A stretch of 64,000 bases of DNA from Chlorobiaceae bacterium. Its GTDB lineage: Bacteria > Bacteroidota > Chlorobiia > Chlorobiales > Chlorobiaceae. Under the pieces are notes generated by a model that ran no database searches, was not told where the DNA came from, and saw only the letters and a list, made by a program, of their open reading frames with translations. Positions 55,151 to 63,675 of this stretch are shown piece by piece (positions within the stretch are counted from its first letter, which is position 1; every line of letters begins with the position of its first letter). The stretch lies in NCBI GenBank assembly GCA_012972825.1, contig JABDHL010000005.1, forward strand, positions 62,001 through 126,000, in the 5' to 3' direction. The position numbers and the translations under genes are program-made.

Positions 55151-55184
55151 ACTTCTTACCCGATTACGCAATCGGGTAAGAAGT
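55151..55184. terminator. 15-bp hairpin between the mini-gene and the exosortase
   Basis: ACTTCTTACCCGATT, loop ACGC and its exact complement. A strong stem with no T-run after it, so it may reduce rather than stop read-through, giving more cargo than sortase transcript. The first unit keeps only a degenerate version (TCGGGTAAGG). Confidence 0.6.
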
Positions 55185-55212
55185 ATGATCTTTGCTTATC
55201 CGCAATAGTTAA

Positions 55213-56139
55213 GTGATCATAGTGGATTTTAATCGTTGTCAGCGCAAACATAATTATTTTTCGCTTATGATTTTCAGGCCACGTGTATCATGGTTTCCAT
55301 GGTTGGTTTTTTGCCTGCTTTTCACCTATTCGTTAGAAAGATATATCAGATTTTACCCGCCATCTCCCGAAAAAAACGATCAGGCATTATTATACGCTGT
55401 TATTGCAATTGTTTTATGGTCAGAACATAAGGCTATCGCAGCATCCTGGCTTGGCAATGGTACAGGTTCTGTCTTTTTCGGTTCCGTTCTTATCATTTCC
55501 GGTTGTCTGGGTTATGCTGTCGGTCATCCTTACGAATCTGTGACTATGGATGTGTGGAGCCTGTTTCTCCTGGCAGCCGGATTGCTGGCGGCATTGGCAC
55601 CGCGAGAATATATTCGATCTGCATACTTTACAGCGTTTGCAGGTACCGTTGTCGTGATGATCGGGTGGGTTGCGCCAAGTATTCTGTCTTCTGAACTTGC
55701 TCTCGCAATCGCATCCGCTTGCGCAACAGTGTTGAACGCGACACTTTTTCCTGTCGTCGCTAAAGGGGTCATGCTCTATTTTGGCAGATATTGCGTTATA
55801 GTCACAGAGGGATGTTCCGGAATGAATTCGATTTTTTCATTGACAGCCCTCTGTATCATTTACCTCAGGGTAGGTGCACGACGTACCATTTGGCATATTG
55901 CGTTGTTAGTTGCCTTTATTATTCCTGTTGCCGTATTGAGTAATCTGGGGCGGGTGATATTGCATGTGCTGGCGATTCAGTATGTCGGAGTCGGTTTTGC
56001 CGAGGGACTTTTTCATGAAACAGCTGGGTTTATGGCGTTTGTTTTAGCTCTTTTCCAGCTGGCAGTTATCGATCGTTGTCTTTTTTTCGCCTACTCCAGC
56101 ATCAAATCTCCAAAATTATCAACTGATGCGGATAAGTAA
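55213..56139 (+). CDS. Exosortase (EpsH/XrtA-like transmembrane transpeptidase)
   Basis: A multi-span membrane protein, probably eight helices, of the exosortase/archaeosortase family, which recognises C-terminal P-E-P sorting tails at the inner membrane. The catalytic triad is visible: C201 in VTEGCSGMNS, R247 in SNLGRVILHVLAIQYVG and H268 in GLFHETAG. The proposed start is GTG at 55213 (308 aa); GTG 55222 or ATG 55267 (MIFRPRVSWFPW) would also keep all spans, and none has a clear ribosome site. It lies 83 bases after the intact PEP-CTERM gene and overlaps the EpsI-like gene by 14 bases. Confidence 0.9.
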   Translation: MIIVDFNRCQRKHNYFSLMIFRPRVSWFPWLVFCLLFTYSLERYIRFYPPSPEKNDQALLYAVIAIVLWSEHKAIAASWLGNGTGSVFFGSVLIISGCLGYAVGHPYESVTMDVWSLFLLAAGLLAALAPREYIRSAYFTAFAGTVVVMIGWVAPSILSSELALAIASACATVLNATLFPVVAKGVMLYFGRYCVIVTEGCSGMNSIFSLTALCIIYLRVGARRTIWHIALLVAFIIPVAVLSNLGRVILHVLAIQYVGVGFAEGLFHETAGFMAFVLALFQLAVIDRCLFFAYSSIKSPKLSTDADK

Positions 56140-56818
56140 ACATAGCTTTCTTTCCCTGACACTGGGATTTTTGATGCTGTTTTCGCTGCTCTTGGGCAGA
56201 GTTTGGATTAATTTAAAAACAACACCTACAAAACCAGATCTTGAAAGGCTTGTCAGCCAGCATCCCCCCGGGTGGAAGATGGTCGGCCATCAGCGGATTG
56301 ATGATTTCTCCTGGGGCCAATCGGTTTTGTCTCAACACGATATCGTGGCGACAAGAACCTACCAACATACCGATGGCAGGAAGGTTTCGGTGGTCATGGC
56401 ATGGAGCGGAAACGGGTTGAACTTTCAGAAGATCCACGAGCAGCAAGTGTGTTACAAAGCCAGCGGATTTGAAGTCAGTCCATTGCACATTGTTTCGATA
56501 TTGACTGGGACTGGCAGCATAGAGGCGAGGGCTTTTACTGCCAGCCAAGATGCCAGAAAGGATGATGTGGCATACTGGATGGTTATTGATGGAATACGGG
56601 AAAGAGATATTGACAAAAGAAACCCGATTGTTCGTCAATTTCTCCAGTTGTTGTATCTGCCCAGCTTTTTTCGAGGAGAGCTGCCCGACATCCTGATGGT
56701 GAGGGTCTCATCAGTAAGGCTAGCAAATGGCCAACCCACAACAGCTCATATCGATTACATCAAGGAGTGGCTGAAAACAATTTCATCCGCCGATCGTCAA
56801 CGAATTACCGGCTGGTAG
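56126..56818 (+). CDS. EpsI-like exosortase-associated protein
   Basis: A 230-residue protein with an N-terminal membrane anchor (about residues 8-27, SLTLGFLMLFSLLLG) and a periplasmic domain resembling the exosortase C-terminal-associated EpsI family (DUF3485-like), including the characteristic EQQVCYKASGFEV region. In other exosortase systems EpsI is encoded next to or fused to the exosortase and is thought to assist processing or export. The 14-base overlap with the exosortase gene implies translational coupling. No exopolysaccharide synthesis genes follow; the next gene is convergent hemE. Confidence 0.82.
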   Translation: MRISKHSFLSLTLGFLMLFSLLLGRVWINLKTTPTKPDLERLVSQHPPGWKMVGHQRIDDFSWGQSVLSQHDIVATRTYQHTDGRKVSVVMAWSGNGLNFQKIHEQQVCYKASGFEVSPLHIVSILTGTGSIEARAFTASQDARKDDVAYWMVIDGIRERDIDKRNPIVRQFLQLLYLPSFFRGELPDILMVRVSSVRLANGQPTTAHIDYIKEWLKTISSADRQRITGW

Positions 56819-56909
56819 CTTAGCAACAGGCGAAACCACAAATAACAATAACCCGGCCTTATGCATAACATAAGACCGAGTCAAGAGGAGGAAAAGAAGA
56901 CTGATACGC

Positions 56910-57965
56910 TTAGTGGTACTGAGCGCTCTCTTCTTTAACGAATTCCACGAGCAGCTTCAGATGTTCGGGATCCATATCAGGCAGGATACCGTGACCAAGG
57001 TTGAAAACATGTCCTGAATGTTCGGTGTGCTGACCGAAAGATTTGAGAATTTTGGCAGCTTCTGCCTTGATTCTGGCTGGTGTACCATAAAGCACGGTCG
57101 GATCGAGGTTACCCTGCAGAGCAACGCGATCAGCGGTTTCAGCTCGTGCCTTGCCGATATCAATACCCCAACCAAGACCCATAGCATCACAGCCTGTATC
57201 AACGATGTCGGAAAGAATGGTGTTGCAATCCTTTGAGAAAACAATAACAGGAGTATCAGGATGTTTGGCTTTGATCGCCTGTACTGTCTCCTTGATGTAG
57301 GGCAAAGCGTATTCGCGATAGTCATCCTCGGAAAGAGCACTTGCCCATGAATCAAAAATCTGGATGGCATCTGCTCCTGCTTCGATCTGCTTCAGCACAT
57401 AAGCGGTAATAACGCCTGAAATTTTGCCAAGAAGCGCATGGGCCATTGCAGGCTCACGGTACATCATCTGCTTGGCATAAGCGTAGTTTTTTGAACCTCC
57501 GCCTTCAACTGCATAGGTAAAGAGTGTCCAGGCTGCTCCAGTAAAACCAATAAGAGGAACACGGTTATCAAGTTCTTTTTTGGTCATACGGAGTGCATCC
57601 ATCACATAGCCAAGCTTTTCATCGATATCAGGAACAATAAGTTTATCGATGTCGGCCTGCGAACGGATCGGAGGAGTCAGTCTGATTCCTTTTGATTCGA
57701 TAATTTCGACATTCATGCCCATGGCTTCATTAACGACAAGAATATCAGAAAAAATAATAGCTGCATCCACACCCATCAGTTCAACGGGCTGAATAGTTAC
57801 CTCTGTTGCCAGCTCTGGGGTTTTACAGAGGGTTAAAAAATCTGTTTTTTCTCTAACAGCACGGTACTCCGGTAAATAACGTCCGGCCTGCCTCATTACC
57901 CAGATTGGCGTCCGGGAACATGGCTGACGCTTTAATGCCCGGAGAAAAAGATCATTTTTGAGCAT
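56910..57965 (-). CDS. hemE: Uroporphyrinogen decarboxylase
   Basis: HemE decarboxylates uroporphyrinogen III to coproporphyrinogen III in heme and bacteriochlorophyll synthesis. The N-terminal RTPIWVMRQAGRYLPEYR and the GFTGAAWTLFTYAVEGGGSKNY signature are clear, and the catalytic Asp lies in IIFSDILV. ATG at 57965 (MLKNDLFLRAL) gives 351 residues, preferred to a TTG three codons upstream. It is transcribed away from the sdh operon end. Confidence 0.97.
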   Translation of the reverse strand: MLKNDLFLRALKRQPCSRTPIWVMRQAGRYLPEYRAVREKTDFLTLCKTPELATEVTIQPVELMGVDAAIIFSDILVVNEAMGMNVEIIESKGIRLTPPIRSQADIDKLIVPDIDEKLGYVMDALRMTKKELDNRVPLIGFTGAAWTLFTYAVEGGGSKNYAYAKQMMYREPAMAHALLGKISGVITAYVLKQIEAGADAIQIFDSWASALSEDDYREYALPYIKETVQAIKAKHPDTPVIVFSKDCNTILSDIVDTGCDAMGLGWGIDIGKARAETADRVALQGNLDPTVLYGTPARIKAEAAKILKSFGQHTEHSGHVFNLGHGILPDMDPEHLKLLVEFVKEESAQYH

Positions 57966-58135
57966 GCAATGCAATAATTTGATGGTTTAAACAAACAAGA
58001 TCCCCCTCATAACAACCGGTAAATTACCGGCTGAGAGCAAAGTAACGTGCAAAGTTACGTTTTTTCAACCTTTTATTAAAACTTTCCGGCAGATCAGTGA
58101 TCAATACCTCACTCTTTCCATCGCATCAATCCGTT

Positions 58136-58984
58136 TCAGCAGACAATATGCCTTTTAATACCAAGCTGCTTTGCTGTGTAGCCTAGAGCCAGACCGACCA
58201 TCTCTGAAATATGAAAAACAGGAATTGAGCTGTCGATGTTTGCCTGTTTGAGCGCTTTTGACTGATAGCCATCAAGCACGGTATGACAGAGCGGGCAGGG
58301 AGTTACAATAAAATCAGCTTTAGCATTGATCGCCTCTTCAAGCGCTTCGGCCGCAACATTGAGGGATTCTTCCTCTGCAACCAGAAGGGTGTGAAAGCCG
58401 CAACAGCGGTTTTTATGTTCATAGGGAATAGTTTGTCCACCCAGAGCCTCAATCAACTGGTCAAGTGAGCTGGGTGCAAGGGGATTATCCCTTCCGAGAA
58501 CTGTTGACGGCCTGAGAATATGACAGCCATAAAAAGGGGCGATCCGGTAATTTTTCAGAGGAACAGTTACCTTGGCCTTTATTGATTCCAGACCGACATC
58601 ATCAACCAGTACCCACAACAGATGCCGCACCTCGGAAGTCCCACGATATTCAAGCCCTTCTTGTTTCAGAATATCATTGACCTCTTGTTTTAGTGCCGGC
58701 GTCTCATCAAGTTTTTTCTTGGCTGTGCGGATTGTCATCAGACAGGTGTTGCAGGAGACGATAAGATCAAGGCCCATTTTTTCGGCAAGTGCAATATTGC
58801 GTGCATTGACCAGAGCAAAATGTTTCGGGCTGACATAGTCAAGATTACTGCCCCCGCAGCAGGTGCCTTCATGGAGTTTGACAAACTCAAGCCCAAGGTC
58901 TTTCTGCCAAAAATCGATTGAACGGTCCAGCTCTTTCGTCATGGACTCATTGATGCAGCTCAAATAATATGCATATCGCTTCAT
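58136..58984 (-). CDS. HdrB-like membrane-anchor subunit of succinate dehydrogenase/fumarate reductase (SdhE type)
   Basis: A 282-residue protein with two CCG domains: CINESMTKELDRSI... with GTCCGGSNLDYVSPKHF, and a second with YGCHILRPST and NRCCGFHTLL. This is the HdrB-like subunit that replaces the heme-binding SdhC/SdhD in non-classical (type E) complex II enzymes. The cysteines are expected to bind an unusual Fe-S cluster, and membrane contact is by amphipathic helices. It is last in sdhA-sdhB-sdhE. In green sulfur bacteria the complex likely runs as fumarate reductase in the reverse TCA cycle. Confidence 0.9.
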   Translation of the reverse strand: MKRYAYYLSCINESMTKELDRSIDFWQKDLGLEFVKLHEGTCCGGSNLDYVSPKHFALVNARNIALAEKMGLDLIVSCNTCLMTIRTAKKKLDETPALKQEVNDILKQEGLEYRGTSEVRHLLWVLVDDVGLESIKAKVTVPLKNYRIAPFYGCHILRPSTVLGRDNPLAPSSLDQLIEALGGQTIPYEHKNRCCGFHTLLVAEEESLNVAAEALEEAINAKADFIVTPCPLCHTVLDGYQSKALKQANIDSSIPVFHISEMVGLALGYTAKQLGIKRHIVC

Positions 58985-59001
58985 CCAGCAGTTCTCCCTT
59001 A

Positions 59002-60039
59002 TTATTTTTTATGAGATTTCTGATGATCCTGCTTTACATGTTCGGTCATTTCCCTGAACATCGCCCTGAATATCTTTATACCTTTAGCAGATTTCACAAG
59101 CGGCGGAGGCGGTGGCGTTCTGCGTTTCACAATCATCTTCATAGCCATGGGCAACAGGTTCCGCAGAGTCCAGATCATACCGTTGGTTCGTATTGGAAGG
59201 GTAGCTTCGACCAGCTTGCCTTTCTTTTCAATATCCTCCATAAAGGCTTCGGCATGTTTAGCGCCGCTGGTATCTTTCGGCCCTCTGCACTCAAGGGCAT
59301 CTTCACGTATAGCGTGAATTGCTTCCATAATAGGAATACTTTTCACACACGATTCCTGACATCGGTAACAGTGCGTGCAGTCCCAGACTCCATGATCCTT
59401 GACGAGTTCGGCCAGGCGTATATCATGAATTGAATCCCGGCTGTCGACATTCATACGGTAGGATTTCAGCAGTACAGCTGGAGATACATACTCTTTGTTT
59501 GCCCTTAAAATACTGCACTCTGAAACACATGATGCGCACAGAATACAGTCGGTTGCCTTATCGTACCGATGAAACTCCTCTTCTGAAACAAGAAATTCTT
59601 TTTTTCCCATTTCATCAAGTGGCATGGTCGACTCGATCCAGTTCGCATAACGCTTCATTTTATCGACGAGCGGATCCATATCGACAATAAGATCCTTGAT
59701 CATCGGCATACTGCGCAAAGGTTCTACCTTGATGATACCTGGCTCCCGGCATTTATCGAGCTCTTCCCAGACCTGGCTTGTGCAGGCAAGCTTTGATATT
59801 CCATTGACGCGCATACTGCAGGAGCCGCAGATTCCGGCCTGACAAAAGGCTCTGAAGCTGAGCGTAGCGTCAACATGCTCTTTGATATAATTCAATGATC
59901 TGAGCACCGTAATACCTCTTTCAGCCGAAATGGTATAATCATCGAAGTACGGCTTGCTGTCGACCTGTGGATTAAAGCGAAAAACTCGAAAGGTTACATC
60001 TCTTTTCCCTTCCTGATGCTGATCTATTGTTTCCGTCAT
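59002..60039 (-). CDS. sdhB: Succinate dehydrogenase/fumarate reductase iron-sulfur subunit
   Basis: The electron-transfer subunit of complex II. The N-terminal 2Fe-2S domain has FCQAGICGSCSMRVNG. The C-terminal domain has CILCASCVSECSIL and CTHCYRCQESCVKSIP for the other clusters. 345 residues is longer than the ~240 of classical SdhB because of a C-terminal extension with Pro/basic segments, as in other type E enzymes. It lies 12 bases after sdhA and 17 bases before the HdrB-like gene. Confidence 0.94.
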   Translation of the reverse strand: MTETIDQHQEGKRDVTFRVFRFNPQVDSKPYFDDYTISAERGITVLRSLNYIKEHVDATLSFRAFCQAGICGSCSMRVNGISKLACTSQVWEELDKCREPGIIKVEPLRSMPMIKDLIVDMDPLVDKMKRYANWIESTMPLDEMGKKEFLVSEEEFHRYDKATDCILCASCVSECSILRANKEYVSPAVLLKSYRMNVDSRDSIHDIRLAELVKDHGVWDCTHCYRCQESCVKSIPIMEAIHAIREDALECRGPKDTSGAKHAEAFMEDIEKKGKLVEATLPIRTNGMIWTLRNLLPMAMKMIVKRRTPPPPPLVKSAKGIKIFRAMFREMTEHVKQDHQKSHKK

Positions 60040-60051
60040 GAGAGAGAATGA

Positions 60052-61755
60052 TTAATAAGTTCTTTCCTGTAGTTCATAGCGTCCCATCGTTACCGGTTTT
60101 TCACCTGGAAGGACTTTACCGTCAACAAGGGTTGCCAGAGTATGCTTGTGCCACTTTTCATCATCCCTGACAGGAAAATCTATCCTGGTATGAGAACCAC
60201 GGCTTTCCTCACGGGCCAATGCGCCAACGGCAACTGTTTCGGCCAGATCAAGCATATTTTTCAGTTCAAGCACCTGCATAAGATTTGTGTTGAAAACATC
60301 ACTCGAATCAAAGACACGGACTTTTTTGAATCGTTCTTTAAGCCCTGAAATATCCTGTATACCTTTATGCAGCAGGGAAGACTCTCTGAAAATACCGACA
60401 TTTAAAGCAAGCGTCTGACCAAGCTCTTCACGCAGTGCGCCATACCTTTCATAATGACCGGAAGGCTGCATGCGATTTCTGAGTTCATCGACACTCTCTT
60501 TAAGTTCTAGCTCCGAAATTGTAGCGGGAGCAAATTTTCCAGCTTCTTCAGCCGCCGTGTGACCAACAATTCGTCCGAACACAAGAATGTCGAGCAGAGA
60601 ATTTCCGCCAAGGCGGTTTGCTCCATGGACTGAAACACAGGCACACTCACCTGCAGCATAGACGCCATCCATTATCGTACGTCCGAAATTATCAGTATCG
60701 ATTCCTCCCATTGAGTAATGCGCGGTAGGTCTGACGGGTATCGGTTCCTCAATAGGGTCAACTCCTTCAAAGTTCAATGACATCTCGCGTATCTGCGGAA
60801 GCCTCGACTTGATGAGATCCGCTCCGAGATGCCTGAGATCAAGATGAATATATTTACCAGCCGGGCTGTCAAACCCTCTTCCTTCAAGAATTTCCGTTTC
60901 AATCGAGCGTGAGACTAGATCCCGCGGACCAAGCTCCATCTTTTCTTTAGCATATCTGACCATGAAACGCTCACCATCCTTATTGATAAGGTAGCCGCCT
61001 TCACCCCTTGCCCCTTCAGTAACAAGCAGGCCGCTCTTTCTCAAACCTGTAGGATGGAACTGAACAAACTCCATGTCTTTCATCGGTATGCCTGCCCTAT
61101 ATGCAATGGCCTGGCCATCGCCTGTATTACCAGCGGCATTGCTTGATCGATTCCAGTACATCTTGGCATAGCCGCCGGTTGCAAAAATCACCGTTTTGGC
61201 AGGAAAAGCCTCAACCTTCCCTGTCTTCATATTCATGGCAATCAAACCCCGAGAACGACTACCATTGACTGAGAGGTTCAGTGCAAAATATTCATTAAAG
61301 AAAAGTACCCCTTTTCTCAGACACTGTTCGTAAAGTGTCTGAAGAATGGTATGGCCTGTTTTATCTGCGCAGTAACAACACCGGGGACGACCTGCTCCGC
61401 CGAAAGGCCTCTGTGCAATGGTATTGTCCTCCATTCTTGACCAGGGTGTTCCTATATTTTCAAGTTCGCGGATAATTTTAGGAGCTTCAGAGCAAAGAAC
61501 CTCAACAGCATCCTGATCAGCAAGATAGTCACTGCCCTTGATGGTATCGAAAATATGCATTTCAATGGTGTCGTCCTTTGCCTTATTACCAAGCGCGGCA
61601 TTGGCTCCACCCTGAGCTGCAGAGGTATGCGAACGGTTAGGATAGACTTTGGAAAGAACAGCGATATTCAGTGCAGGATTGGTTTTCATAGCCTCCATAG
61701 CGGCATACAGTCCTGCACCCCCGCCTCCGACAATAACAATATCAAATGGTTTCAT
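60052..61755 (-). CDS. sdhA: Succinate dehydrogenase/fumarate reductase flavoprotein subunit
   Basis: The FAD-bearing catalytic subunit. IVIVGGGGAGLYAAMEA binds FAD, RSHTSAAQGGANAALG carries the His for covalent FAD, and RPTAHYSMGGIDTD plus GANRLGGNSLLD shape the dicarboxylate site. Length 567. It opens the sdhA-sdhB-sdhE operon; a stem-loop 56 bases upstream of the ATG may be the terminator of the CBS gene. Confidence 0.96.
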   Translation of the reverse strand: MKPFDIVIVGGGGAGLYAAMEAMKTNPALNIAVLSKVYPNRSHTSAAQGGANAALGNKAKDDTIEMHIFDTIKGSDYLADQDAVEVLCSEAPKIIRELENIGTPWSRMEDNTIAQRPFGGAGRPRCCYCADKTGHTILQTLYEQCLRKGVLFFNEYFALNLSVNGSRSRGLIAMNMKTGKVEAFPAKTVIFATGGYAKMYWNRSSNAAGNTGDGQAIAYRAGIPMKDMEFVQFHPTGLRKSGLLVTEGARGEGGYLINKDGERFMVRYAKEKMELGPRDLVSRSIETEILEGRGFDSPAGKYIHLDLRHLGADLIKSRLPQIREMSLNFEGVDPIEEPIPVRPTAHYSMGGIDTDNFGRTIMDGVYAAGECACVSVHGANRLGGNSLLDILVFGRIVGHTAAEEAGKFAPATISELELKESVDELRNRMQPSGHYERYGALREELGQTLALNVGIFRESSLLHKGIQDISGLKERFKKVRVFDSSDVFNTNLMQVLELKNMLDLAETVAVGALAREESRGSHTRIDFPVRDDEKWHKHTLATLVDGKVLPGEKPVTMGRYELQERTY

Positions 61756-61810
61756 ACGCTCAAATCTCTTTATGAAGCTCTAAAGGATGCCTCACTGATT
61801 AAACAGAAGA

Positions 61811-61828
61811 GCACTGCTGCGGCAGTGC
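61811..61828 (-). terminator. Possible hairpin terminator/leader upstream of sdhA
   Basis: GCACTGC, loop TGCG, GCAGTGC: a perfect 7-bp stem with a tetraloop, 56 bases before sdhA and about 160 after the CBS gene on the same strand, followed by TCTTCTGTTT. It could terminate the CBS transcript or sit in the sdhA leader. Confidence 0.4.
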
Positions 61829-61985
61829 CCCGCTCGTTGAAATTGTCTTTCTGGTATTACTGAGGAATGCAGTACATGAGAACCTGACTGCCAGAAATTT
61901 TATAACCCTGATACGAATTTGAGTGCATTGAACAACGTTGCATCCTAGCTTTTACTCAAACCGTTTATGACGATGTACAGAGTGC

Positions 61986-62432
61986 TCAGATAGCGACATG
62001 GTCGTCATGAATCGGAAGCTCCTCGACAGCATGAAGCACATCAGTCATGTTAAGGATACCCAATACCTTATTGTTTTCCATAACGGTAAGACGCCTGATA
62101 TTGGTTCTTTTCATCAAGCGTAGAGCATACTTAATCCTGAGGCCGGGATTGACACTGATAACCGGCTTGCTCATAATCTGAAAAACAGGCGTATTCCAGG
62201 GATCTCGGTGAACATCCTCGCCAGGATCGATTACTTTTTCAAGAATATCTTTTTCTGTCACAATACCATAGCAATCATCCTCATTCCTCGGCTCTACAAC
62301 AAGGCCGCTCTCGTTAGTCTTTTTCATAATCTGAAGCGCTTCAGCAACAGTACAGCTTCCTTTAATAATTTGAAAATCCTTCTGCATGAGTGCAGATACC
62401 GGCAGCGTCCGTAATGTAATAAGCTGATCCAT
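61986..62432 (-). CDS. Two-CBS-domain protein
   Basis: A 148-residue protein consisting of two CBS motifs (a Bateman module). The first unit spans about residues 15-80 ([34 protein letters not shown]), the second about 85-140 ([34 protein letters not shown]). Such modules usually sense adenosine nucleotides. No effector domain is present, so it probably acts on a partner protein. Function is unknown; it is upstream of sdhA on the same strand. Confidence 0.88.
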   Translation of the reverse strand: MDQLITLRTLPVSALMQKDFQIIKGSCTVAEALQIMKKTNESGLVVEPRNEDDCYGIVTEKDILEKVIDPGEDVHRDPWNTPVFQIMSKPVISVNPGLRIKYALRLMKRTNIRRLTVMENNKVLGILNMTDVLHAVEELPIHDDHVAI

Positions 62433-62633
62433 AATCGTCAGGTTACTTAAATATTATAAAAACACCGAATGCCACTATTAATGCATAAGTAAAATCACAA
62501 TAATAGAGCACCTATATTATTTCTGAAAGCTGAATAAGGCGGGATCCGTCAGCCAGCACCTGTAAAACTGGCATAAACATTAATTTATAAAAAAAACAAT
62601 AAAATTGCAAAAACCGCCTGCTCAAAAAAGGAA

Positions 62634-63275
62634 TCAGGCAATACCATGAATTGTTTTATAAGCCGCCCAGTTCTGTTTCAACAAGAGAAATGCATTGAAA
62701 TCTTTCTGAAGAAGAAAGGGATTTGATGAGCGCTCATAGCCGATGGAAGAGACTGGAGAAACACCGTAATCGTGTCCTGGATAAACTTTTGTGAGGTCGG
62801 GCAGCAGCATGAGTTTGTCATGCAGTGACTGGTATTCCATTAAAGCCTGCTCTTCGGTACCGGTTCCCCCAACCTTTCCCGTAAAGAGGGTATCACCAGT
62901 AAAAAGAGCATCCCCGATATAAATGCAGAAAGAATCCTTTGTATGCCCTGGGGTATGAATGATTCGGGCAACAAGAGCACCAAGCGGAAAAAGAGCACCG
63001 TCGTCAACCCTGATACCTGTTCGGGAACAAGTATCACCATAGAGAAGGGGAGCGATACCTGTCAGATGCCTGATTGCGTCATTTCCATTAGTATGATCGT
63101 CATGACCGTGCGTTGAAAAAATTAACCGGATGAAAAAGCCATGGTCAGCAGCAAACCTGACAATCACGCCGGGATTAAAAGAAGCATCGATCACCATAGC
63201 TTCGCCGGAAGCCTGATCAGCAACAAGATAACCGAAGTTCCTGTCACCGCCTGTACGAAACTGTTCGACAATCAT
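62634..63275 (-). CDS. MBL-fold metallohydrolase (glyoxalase II / persulfide dioxygenase-like)
   Basis: A 213-residue metallo-beta-lactamase-fold enzyme. The metal motif THGHDDH is at residues 55-61, HTPGHTKDS and LFTGDTLFTG supply later ligands, and VYPGHDYG ends the active site. The family includes hydroxyacylglutathione hydrolases and persulfide dioxygenases; the short length and small C-terminal domain fit the bacterial YcbL/PDO-like group. It lies downstream of a CsoR-family repressor on the same strand, 145 bases away, a pairing also seen in sulfur-responsive operons. Confidence 0.85.
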   Translation of the reverse strand: MIVEQFRTGGDRNFGYLVADQASGEAMVIDASFNPGVIVRFAADHGFFIRLIFSTHGHDDHTNGNDAIRHLTGIAPLLYGDTCSRTGIRVDDGALFPLGALVARIIHTPGHTKDSFCIYIGDALFTGDTLFTGKVGGTGTEEQALMEYQSLHDKLMLLPDLTKVYPGHDYGVSPVSSIGYERSSNPFLLQKDFNAFLLLKQNWAAYKTIHGIA

Positions 63276-63420
63276 CGGGTATTTGTACGATTATTGAGTG
63301 TTTTTTCAGCCCGTTTAATAAATGAATAAAAGGCACAACTACAAGCGGTAAAAATGATCGGCACAGGTTTTATTCTGTCCGGATCATTCCTTTTCCATCC
63401 GGAAGCGGAGAGTTATGGTT

Positions 63421-63675
63421 TTAGTGCCTGGTAATAAGTTTTAAAATCTTTTCTACACTTTTCGAATCGTCCTGACTCAAGCATTCCTTCAGATTGCGCT
63501 GTAGTACAAGCGAAAAGGTATTATCAAGAGCAGCCTTTGCCGCCTGAAATTGCGTAATAATCTGGGCACACTCTTCCTCCCTTTCTATCATCCTGATCAA
63601 TCCCTCAACCTGCCCCCCGACCCTTTTCAACCTAAGAATCACGTCGACCATAGAACTTCTTTCTGTAACCATCAT
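63421..63675 (-). CDS. CsoR/FrmR-family transcriptional repressor with Asn in place of the copper-ligand His
   Basis: An 84-residue all-helical DNA-binding repressor (DUF156). The fold is marked by VDVILRLKRVGGQVEGLIRMIE and EECAQIITQFQAAKAALDN. In the numbering used for copper-sensing CsoR (C36, H61, C65), this protein has C36 and C65 but N61 (R-N-L-K-E-C). Copper sensing is therefore doubtful; persulfide-sensing CstR-type proteins keep two cysteines without that His. An in-frame TTG lies at 63687; ATG 63675 is preferred (63672 or 63651 remain possible). It is upstream of the MBL-hydrolase gene. Confidence 0.85.
   Translation of the reverse strand: MMVTERSSMVDVILRLKRVGGQVEGLIRMIEREEECAQIITQFQAAKAALDNTFSLVLQRNLKECLSQDDSKSVEKILKLITRH

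Larger units (their letters stand above)
54228..55210 (+). repeat. Tandem duplication of a ~550-bp promoter-gene-tail unit
   Basis: Unit 1 (about 54228-54720) and unit 2 (about 54780-55210) match in the promoter core, the TTTAAGG downstream of it, the ribosome site and ATGAAAAAG start, the signal peptide, the sorting tail, and the 3' flank (ATGTCGTTxCAGTAGTTTTAT, then TCGGGTAAG and TATCCGCA). The middles have diverged more than the ends. Confidence 0.75.

Noticed and set aside
55130-55212. A third sigma-54 promoter directly ahead of the exosortase
   Set aside because: No TGGC with TTGC at the correct spacing; read-through from the mini-gene promoter is the simpler view.
56852-56880. Imperfect hairpin between the EpsI-like gene and hemE as a terminator
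   Set aside because: CTTATG/CATAAG pairs and the stem can be extended with a mismatch, but there is no T-run on either strand.
63378-63403. 7-bp inverted repeat after the CsoR-family gene as a terminator
   Set aside because: TCCGGAT arms pair, but the loop is 12 bases and no T-run follows; too weak to list as a feature.
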